Shown here: one piece after another, positions 13,850 through 18,252 of the stretch
How positions within the stretch are numbered: position 1 is the stretch's first letter
Layout of the letters: each line of letters begins with the position of its first letter
Source: an uncultured Bacilli bacterium
GTDB lineage: Bacteria; Bacillota_I; Bacilli_A; RF39; UBA660
DNA length: 18,252 bases
Assembly (NCBI GenBank): GCA_947628765.1
Contig: CANRBD010000010.1
Span: 1 to 18,252, forward strand
Direction: 5' to 3'
Notes under the pieces: model-generated
Database searches by the model: none
Seen by the model: only the letters and a program-made list of their open reading frames with translations
Told to the model about the DNA's origin: nothing
Position numbers and translations under genes: made by a program

Positions 13850-16222
13850 ATGATTAGTTTAGAGTGGGTAAAAGATTACATCGATATTGCCGATGAAGAT
13901 TTAAATGAACTAGCCGTTAAAATTACTAAAGCCGGTATTAATATTGAAAAAGTTATTACTAATCATATCGAAGGTCTAGTAGTGGGCGAAATTTTAGAAT
14001 GTGAAAAACATCCAGATTCAGACCATTTAAATATTTGTAAGGTTAATGTTGGCAAAGAAACTACGCAAATTGTTTGTGGAGCTTCCAATGTGAGACCTAA
14101 TTTAAAAGTTATTGTGGCGCTTCCAGGTGCTATCCTTCCAGGTGATTTTGAAATTAAGAAAAGTAAAATCCGTGGTGTGGAATCAAATGGCATGATATGT
14201 GCTCTTTTTGAACTTGGTTTAGAAGAAAAAACTGAAGAAACTTATAATAAAGGGATTACGGAATTAGATGATAAGGCCAAAGTGGGAACTGATCCTTTAG
14301 AATATTTAGGTTTAGGCGATACTTTATATGAACTTGATATTCATAAACATCGTAATAATGATTGTTATTATCACATCGGTTTTGCTTATGAAATAGCGGC
14401 TATTTTAAATAAAAAAGTAACGCTTCCAAGCACTAAAACTAGTCCCATAAAAGATGAAATCAAAAATCATTTTGATTTAAAAGTCGAAACAGATGCTTGT
14501 CCATTTTATCTTGCTAAAATGGTTACGGATGTGAAAATAGGAGAGTCGCCAGATTTTATTAAAAGACGACTTAATGCTTATGGCATGCGTTCAATTAATA
14601 ATGTGGTAGATATTTCTAACTATGTAATGTTAGAATTTGGTCAGCCGCTTCATTTCTTTGATAAAGATACTTTAGGAGATAAAATTGTCGTGCGTAATGC
14701 TAAAGAGAATGAAGAAATTAAAACTTTAGATGGTGTGTTACGTACTCTTAACAAAGATGATATTGTCATTACCGATGGGAAGAAACCTGTCTGTGTTGCT
14801 GGAGTTATGGGTGGTGAAAACACTGAAGTAACCGAAAACACAACTAACATTTTAATTGAAAGTGCTATTTTTGATAGTGTTAGTATCCGTAATACGGCTG
14901 CGCACTTAGATTTAAAAAGTGAAGCTTCAATTAGATATGGTAAAGGTTTAAGCTATGAATATACAACTATGGCTATTGAAAGAGCTTGTCATTTACTTGA
15001 AAAATATGCCGGAGCTAAAGTCCTTACTGGTACTGTTAAACACGATAAAATTGATAAAACTATTAAAACAGTTACTTTTAAAACCGAAGAAATTAATTCA
15101 TTACTTGGAATTACAATTTCCGAAGATGATGTTAAAAAAGAACTTAATCGTTTAGATTTTCCATTTGAATATAAAGATGGAAAATTTATAGCGACAATTC
15201 CAACTAGAAGGTTAGATATTGATCCTAATGTTAACGATATTGCTGAAGAAATTGGAAGATTGTATGGATATCATAATTTAGTTTCAACTCTTCCTAACGC
15301 ACCTATTAGAAGAGGTGAGTATATTGGCGATGTTAAATATCGCAAGATAATTTCTAAAAGGCTTAGAGGTTTAGGCCTTAACGAAACTAAAACTTATACC
15401 TTAACTTCACCAGAGATGGCTAAATTATTTAATTATGAAGAAAAAGACCAAATGGTTTTACCAAATCCATTAAGTACTGATAAGTCAGTTTTAAGAACTT
15501 CTTTAATTCCATCTTTATTAGGAGTTTATGATTATAATAAAGCTCGAAAAGTTAAAGATGTAATGCTTTATGAAATCAGTAAAACTTATGATAAAGAGTT
15601 TACTGAAGAAAGTAAAATTGCTATGCTTATGAAAGGCAGTTACATCTTGAATGAATGGCATGGAACTAATATCAAAGCTGATTTCTATTTAATTAAGGGT
15701 ATTGTTGAAAACTTATTGAATTATTTAGGATTTAAAAATAGATATACTTTCAATAAAAAAGTTATTCCCGAAATGCATCCAGGAATAAGTGCGGAAATTT
15801 TATTAGACCGTAAACCAATTGGAATAATTGGTAAAGTTCATCCAAAAGTTCATAAAGATGATATTTATGTAGCTGAACTTTCACTTAATGCCTTAATGAC
15901 AAAAGTAAAACCAATTAAATATAAAGAAGCCTCTAAATATCCTTTAGTTACTAAAGATATGGCCTTTATTGTTAAAAAAGATATGGCTTCAAGTGAAATT
16001 GAAGAAGTTATCAAAAAAGCTGGTGGTAGATTACTTACCAATATTCATGTCTTTGATGTTTATACAGGCGAAAATGTTAAAGATGATGAAAAGTCTATTG
16101 CTTATTCACTTACGTTTGCTGACCCAAGTAGAACATTAACCGAAGAAGAAGTAACGACTGTCTTTGAAAACATTATTCATAATGTTGAAGATAAATTAGA
16201 TGCTAAATTAAGAGATAAATAA
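13850..16222 (+). CDS. pheT: Phenylalanyl-tRNA synthetase beta subunit
   Basis: 790 residues, the normal bacterial length. The ATG at 13850 (MISLEWVKDYIDI) is the family start and lies after AAGGAGG at the end of pheS; an upstream in-frame ATG at 13805 is inside pheS. Order of parts: tRNA-binding OB domain (about 38-150, HPDSDHLNICKVNVG), B3/B4 editing domain (about 205-385, including the NNVVDISNYVMLEFGQPLH segment), B5 domain (about 400-470), catalytic-like core, and the C-terminal FDX-ACB anticodon-binding domain (about 700-790, YPLVTKDMAFIV). The editing domain hydrolyses mischarged Tyr-tRNA-Phe. Expression is governed by the T-box upstream of pheS. Confidence 0.97.
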   Translation: MISLEWVKDYIDIADEDLNELAVKITKAGINIEKVITNHIEGLVVGEILECEKHPDSDHLNICKVNVGKETTQIVCGASNVRPNLKVIVALPGAILPGDFEIKKSKIRGVESNGMICALFELGLEEKTEETYNKGITELDDKAKVGTDPLEYLGLGDTLYELDIHKHRNNDCYYHIGFAYEIAAILNKKVTLPSTKTSPIKDEIKNHFDLKVETDACPFYLAKMVTDVKIGESPDFIKRRLNAYGMRSINNVVDISNYVMLEFGQPLHFFDKDTLGDKIVVRNAKENEEIKTLDGVLRTLNKDDIVITDGKKPVCVAGVMGGENTEVTENTTNILIESAIFDSVSIRNTAAHLDLKSEASIRYGKGLSYEYTTMAIERACHLLEKYAGAKVLTGTVKHDKIDKTIKTVTFKTEEINSLLGITISEDDVKKELNRLDFPFEYKDGKFIATIPTRRLDIDPNVNDIAEEIGRLYGYHNLVSTLPNAPIRRGEYIGDVKYRKIISKRLRGLGLNETKTYTLTSPEMAKLFNYEEKDQMVLPNPLSTDKSVLRTSLIPSLLGVYDYNKARKVKDVMLYEISKTYDKEFTEESKIAMLMKGSYILNEWHGTNIKADFYLIKGIVENLLNYLGFKNRYTFNKKVIPEMHPGISAEILLDRKPIGIIGKVHPKVHKDDIYVAELSLNALMTKVKPIKYKEASKYPLVTKDMAFIVKKDMASSEIEEVIKKAGGRLLTNIHVFDVYTGENVKDDEKSIAYSLTFADPSRTLTEEEVTTVFENIIHNVEDKLDAKLRDK

Positions 16223-16254
16223 GCTTTATAGAAGAAATCTATAAAGCTTTTCCT
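16221..16254 (+). terminator. Terminator after pheT
   Basis: A perfect 12-base-pair stem (16221-16232 with 16238-16249; core CTTTATAG/CTATAAAG) with an AGAAA loop, followed by a short T run. The stem begins at the last bases of the pheT stop codon. Confidence 0.65.
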
Positions 16255-16269
16255 AAATTGAAATTTCAA

Positions 16270-16294
16270 CCGCACCACAAAGGTGCGGCTTTTT
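16270..16294 (+). terminator. Second, GC-rich terminator after pheT
   Basis: CCGCACC (16270-16276) pairs with GGTGCGG (16282-16288) around ACAAA, then C and five T. It is the most GC-rich hairpin in the window and a strong terminator, in tandem with the weaker one just upstream. Confidence 0.85.
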
Positions 16295-16302
16295 GATATA
16301 AT
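16294..16302 (+). promoter_or_regulatory. Possible extended -10 promoter, plus strand
   Basis: TGATATAAT (16294-16302) sits at the end of the terminator T tract. A transcript from near 16309 would begin with the hairpin GGAAG/CTTCC. No -35 is visible, so support is limited. Confidence 0.3.
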
Positions 16303-16356
16303 AAAAAAGGAAGAGCTATACCTTCCGTGCAATTCAGAAGCTACAGCACTTCAACT
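16303..16356 (-). ncRNA. Candidate ~55-nt small RNA
   Basis: A consensus-like promoter (16391-16363, minus) would start an RNA near 16356. It carries a GAAG/CTTC hairpin and GTGC/GCAC complementarity, and ends at a GGAAG/CTTCC hairpin (16326-16309) followed by six T on the minus strand. It would be antisense to the first ~50 bases of any plus-strand RNA from the promoter at 16294. No reading frame of note. Function unknown. Confidence 0.4.
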
Positions 16357-16362
16357 AATGAC

Positions 16363-16391
16363 AATATATCATAATCTAACAAAAATATCAA
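16363..16391 (-). promoter_or_regulatory. Promoter of the candidate small RNA
   Basis: On the minus strand TTGATA (16391-16386), 17 bases, then TATATT (16368-16363). Confidence 0.5.
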
Positions 16392-16408
16392 TATATATAT
16401 CCCTAATA

Positions 16409-16499
16409 ATACGCAGAATGACGTAAAATATTCATTATTAGAAGAAACTACAGCCTATAGTAGTTCTGTTTCTAATGAAGAGCCTGGGTTTTTGCGTAA
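16409..16499. other. Intergenic region with a long imperfect hairpin
   Basis: Between pheT and the tRNAs (16223-16573) there is no convincing protein gene. Beside the terminators and small RNA, this part holds a stem of about 20 bases: 16431-16451 with 16460-16479 (outer TTCATTA/TAATGAA, inner ACTAC/GTAGT), enclosed by TACGCA (16410-16415) and TGCGTA (16493-16498). It could be the 3' structure of a plus-strand RNA or a remnant element. A short direct repeat, TGTACCT, follows at about 16503-16520. Confidence 0.4.
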
Positions 16500-16539
16500 A
16501 AATGTACCTAATTTGTACCTGAAGCATTTTAAGGCAAAT

Positions 16540-16562
16540 AAAAACCCTTATTTTATAAGGGC
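16540..16562 (-). terminator. Terminator of the tRNA operon
   Basis: On the minus strand CCCTTAT pairs with ATAAGGG around three bases (16561-16545), followed by five T. It lies 12 bases past the tRNA-Leu CCA end. Confidence 0.85.
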
Positions 16563-16573
16563 TAAATACTAAC

Positions 16574-16658
16574 TGGTGCGCGTGAAGGGACTTGAACCCC
16601 CATGCCGTAAGGCGCTAGATCCTAAGTCTAGTGCGTCTACCAATTTCGCCACACGCGC
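16574..16658 (-). tRNA. tRNA-Leu (anticodon UAG)
   Basis: 85 bases including an encoded CCA. The acceptor stem GCGCGTG/CACGCGC is perfect. The anticodon stem CTAGA/TCTAG encloses the loop CTTAGGA, giving anticodon TAG, which reads CUA/CUN leucine codons. An extended variable arm typical of tRNA-Leu and a TTCAAGT T-loop are present. Confidence 0.95.
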
Positions 16659-16667
16659 AACTATAGA

Positions 16668-16744
16668 TGGTGGACCCTGATGGATTCGAACCATCGACCG
16701 TCCGGTTATGAGCCGGATGCTCTAACCAACTGAGCTAAGGGTCC
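16668..16744 (-). tRNA. tRNA-Ile2 (anticodon CAU, lysidine-modified)
   Basis: 77 bases with encoded CCA. The acceptor stem is GGACCCT/AGGGTCC; the anticodon stem TCCGG/CCGGA encloses CTCATAA, anticodon CAT. The GGACC...TTAGCTCAG start and the CTCATAA loop resemble the tRNA-Ile2 of B. subtilis and E. coli rather than elongator or initiator tRNA-Met. TilS would convert C34 to lysidine so that it reads AUA. It lies 9 bases upstream of tRNA-Leu in the same transcript. Confidence 0.9.
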
Positions 16745-16762
16745 ATTACATCTGACCTTTAT

Positions 16763-16791
16763 ATAATAACATATTACAATATTTTATGCAA
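16763..16791 (-). promoter_or_regulatory. Promoter of the tRNA operon
   Basis: On the minus strand TTGCAT (16791-16786), 17 bases, then TATTAT (16768-16763), with TGT before the -10. It lies about 20 bases upstream of tRNA-Ile2. Confidence 0.6.
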
Positions 16792-16846
16792 TAACTATTG
16801 TTAAAATTATCAAAATTAAAGTAAATTTGCTTTACAATTTAATAGG

Positions 16847-16880
16847 CAAAACAAAGCACTTTAAAGTGCCTTTGTTTTTA
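16847..16880 (-). terminator. Terminator of the beta-helix-like gene
   Basis: The palindrome GCACTTTAAAGTGC (16856-16869) is extended by AAACAAA/TTTGTTT with a one-base bulge, ending in a T-rich stretch on the minus strand. The gene's stop codon (16861-16863) is at the hairpin tip. Confidence 0.7.
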
Positions 16881-17607
16881 CCCTTTGTTTTTCATCAATT
16901 TCAAATACACTCGTTTTATCTATATTAATATTATCAATATTGCAATCAGCTTTCTCTTCTGATTTGATAACTGAATTAGATAAAGTAGCATTACTTGCGT
17001 TTAAAGATAGCCCTTGTCTATAAGTTACTAATGAACTATCAGTTAAAACTAAATTATCACAGTTAACATTACCAACATTATATGGAAGAATAATTTCGGA
17101 ATTATCAAGTGAAAAGTTCTTGCAGTCGATATCGAAATTATTAATACCCATATTTAGAATACTATCTTTAAAATATATACTACCGCTATTTTTTAAAATA
17201 CCTTCAATTGTCGCCTTATTAATTTTACTTTGTCTAAGCATTGGATAGCCAGACGTTTTATCAATATAATCAGCTCCAATAACAATTATATTAGCAGCAT
17301 TTATATTTGTAGGTACACCATTCATTCCCGCACTTAAATCTAAAATGCAAGTCTGACAGTCTAAACAAATATCATTTAAAACTTTAATTTCGTCGTTTTT
17401 TCTTCCGGCTAAACTAACAATTGATTTACCAAAATCAAAATGAGCTTTTTTTAATTTTCTTGGAAGAGATAATCTGTATACCAAGCCATCTTTGAATTTT
17501 ATTCCTCCTTCAAAATTGATTGGTATCTTTATTTGAAATATATCATCTTCACCATTTAAATATGCCATAAACTGAGATGATTTAATGTAATCAATACCTT
17601 GTTTCAT
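16861..17607 (-). CDS. Beta-helix-like repeat protein, unrecognised
   Basis: 248 residues; no named family recognised. The C-terminal two thirds show a short repeated pattern, hydrophobic-(N/D)-(C/A)-x-N, then a hydrophobic residue and a Ser-containing turn: INAAN at 102, INKAT at 129, IDCKN at 160, VNCDN at 181, LNASN at 202, ADCNI at 220. The later copies are 18-21 residues apart, as expected for coils of a right-handed parallel beta-helix, with Cys162, Cys183 and Cys222 at equivalent positions. Cys81, Cys84 and Cys87 form CLDCQTC. No signal peptide or membrane segment is seen, so it may be cytoplasmic, like bactofilins or pentapeptide-type solenoids. The ATG follows AAGGAGG at good spacing. 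It has its own promoter and terminator. Confidence 0.75.
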   Translation of the reverse strand: MKQGIDYIKSSQFMAYLNGEDDIFQIKIPINFEGGIKFKDGLVYRLSLPRKLKKAHFDFGKSIVSLAGRKNDEIKVLNDICLDCQTCILDLSAGMNGVPTNINAANIIVIGADYIDKTSGYPMLRQSKINKATIEGILKNSGSIYFKDSILNMGINNFDIDCKNFSLDNSEIILPYNVGNVNCDNLVLTDSSLVTYRQGLSLNASNATLSNSVIKSEEKADCNIDNINIDKTSVFEIDEKQRVKTKAL

Positions 17608-17635
17608 ATGTAGTTCCTCCTTAATCCGGTAAATT

Positions 17636-17663
17636 ATTATAACACAATTATATTAAAAATCAA
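17636..17663 (-). promoter_or_regulatory. Promoter of the beta-helix-like gene
   Basis: On the minus strand TTGATT (17663-17658), 16 bases, then TATAAT (17641-17636), with TGT before the -10. Confidence 0.6.
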
Positions 17664-17674
17664 TTATAATCTGA

Positions 17675-17708
17675 TAAAAACAGTATGTTTTTAATATACT
17701 GTTTATTT
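17675..17708 (-). terminator. Terminator of the 18116-17703 gene
   Basis: AAACAGTAT pairs with ATACTGTTT (17678-17686 with 17696-17704) around a 9-base loop, followed on the minus strand by a T run. The stop codon (17703-17705) is within the stem. Confidence 0.75.
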
Positions 17709-18116
17709 TTGAATCATATTTAATAAATTAATTTTAAACATATCCTTTTCTGAATGTTGTTTTGATACCATTACACCTTTATAAGTAACTAACTCTGAGC
17801 GGTGACCTTCACTTAAAATATCCTCAGGGCTTAATGAAAGAATTATAATTTTTTTATTGCTTTCTTCTACTTTATAGTGTAATTTAACTTCACCGTGGAC
17901 TTTAGCAAACAAAGCATCTGTAGGAAGTACAACATCATAATAATCCTGTCCATTTTCAGTTTTAATTTTATTTCCTATTATTTTCCCTTCTTTTAGCATT
18001 GGGTAATATTCAAAATATAATTTTTTAAAAGCTAACATATTATACTTTTTTAAAGCACTTTCTAGCTTTTTAAATTCATTTTCATTTTCATATTCAAATA
18101 TATACTTGTCTGCCAT
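17703..18116 (-). CDS. Small protein, unrecognised
   Basis: 137 residues from an ATG preceded by AAGGGGTGA. No family recognised. Residues 1-60 are charged and aromatic with a helical character (FEYENENEFKKLESALKKY; YFEYYPMLKEGKI). Residues 60-110 look like beta strands (YYDVVLPTDALFAKVHGEVKLHYKV). The C-terminus is helical. There is no signal peptide, membrane segment or Cys. It has its own promoter and terminator, so it is not obviously part of an operon with the neighbouring beta-helix-like gene, although both are minus-strand single units in what looks like lineage-specific content. Confidence 0.7.
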   Translation of the reverse strand: MADKYIFEYENENEFKKLESALKKYNMLAFKKLYFEYYPMLKEGKIIGNKIKTENGQDYYDVVLPTDALFAKVHGEVKLHYKVEESNKKIIILSLSPEDILSEGHRSELVTYKGVMVSKQHSEKDMFKINLLNMIQK

Positions 18117-18153
18117 AAGTTGTCACCCCTTCGCATATTTTCCTACTATATCA

Positions 18154-18182
18154 ATAATAACATAGGGACATTTTGAAGTCAA
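18154..18182 (-). promoter_or_regulatory. Promoter of the 18116-17703 gene
   Basis: On the minus strand TTGACT (18182-18177), exactly 17 bases, then TATTAT (18159-18154), with TG one base before the -10. Confidence 0.65.
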
Positions 18183-18252
18183 ACAAAAAACTAAAGTTTA
18201 TTGAAGGTTTACAAAAAAAATGTAACTATTCAGACTAAAATTCATTAGAAAA

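Noticed and set aside
16503..16573. Integration (att) site next to the tRNA genes, suggested by the TGTACCT direct repeat
   Set aside because: The repeat is only 7 bases, does not match the tRNA 3' end, and there is no integrase or displaced tRNA fragment in the window.
16668..16744. CAU tRNA as elongator or initiator tRNA-Met
   Set aside because: The acceptor and anticodon-loop sequence (GGACC start, CTCATAA loop) match tRNA-Ile2; initiator features are absent. A check for tilS in the genome would confirm.

Overview
The window looks like a piece of chromosome from a low-GC, walled Firmicute, probably of the Bacilli/Erysipelotrichia/'RF39' type. The evidence is the AT-rich sequence, B. subtilis-like gene order (a U32 hydroxylase next to greA), a Phe T-box in front of pheST, strong AAGGAG or GGTGAT ribosome binding sites, and canonical -35/-10 promoters. 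TGA acts as a stop and all tryptophans are TGG, so the code is the standard bacterial one. A cell-wall cross-bridge pathway argues against a wall-less mollicute. The lineage is inference; the features are read from sequence.

Positions 1-5550 (+): the 3' part of a U32-family tRNA hydroxylase (TrhP-like), greA with its own promoter inside the end of that gene, then a two-gene operon of a divergent pyruvate kinase and a GH31 glycosidase-like protein. Both operon proteins appear to have lost a usual catalytic residue. Positions 5560-6670 (-): two overlapping unrecognised genes with a shared promoter and a terminator at their end.

Positions 6720-10530 (-): a compact operon of ATP-grasp ligase, aspartate racemase and asparagine-synthase-like amidotransferase. 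This combination matches the enterococcal/lactococcal pathway that makes D-Asp, attaches it to the peptidoglycan precursor and amidates it to D-Asn. Positions 10600-11465 (+): a divergent operon with a metallopeptidase-like protein whose zinc motif has lost its catalytic Glu, and a small unrecognised protein.

Positions 11467-11788 hold the most novel item: a candidate type I toxin-antitoxin locus. A promoter on the minus strand drives an mRNA for a 27-residue, almost purely hydrophobic peptide with a near-perfect Shine-Dalgarno. A TTGACA promoter on the plus strand drives a convergent ~115-nt RNA complementary to the mRNA's 3' end. The 5' leader and 3' terminator of the toxin mRNA can pair over about 29 bp, a hok-like fold-back arrangement.

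Positions 11800-16250: an aquaporin (-), then the Phe T-box-pheS-pheT operon (+). Positions 16250-16560 contain no convincing protein gene but hold terminators, two overlapping opposed promoters with a candidate small antisense RNA, and a long imperfect hairpin. tRNA-Leu(UAG) and tRNA-Ile2(CAU) follow on the minus strand, then two unrecognised minus-strand genes, one of which looks like a beta-helix solenoid. Many terminators overlap the stop codon of the gene they end, showing a very compact genome.
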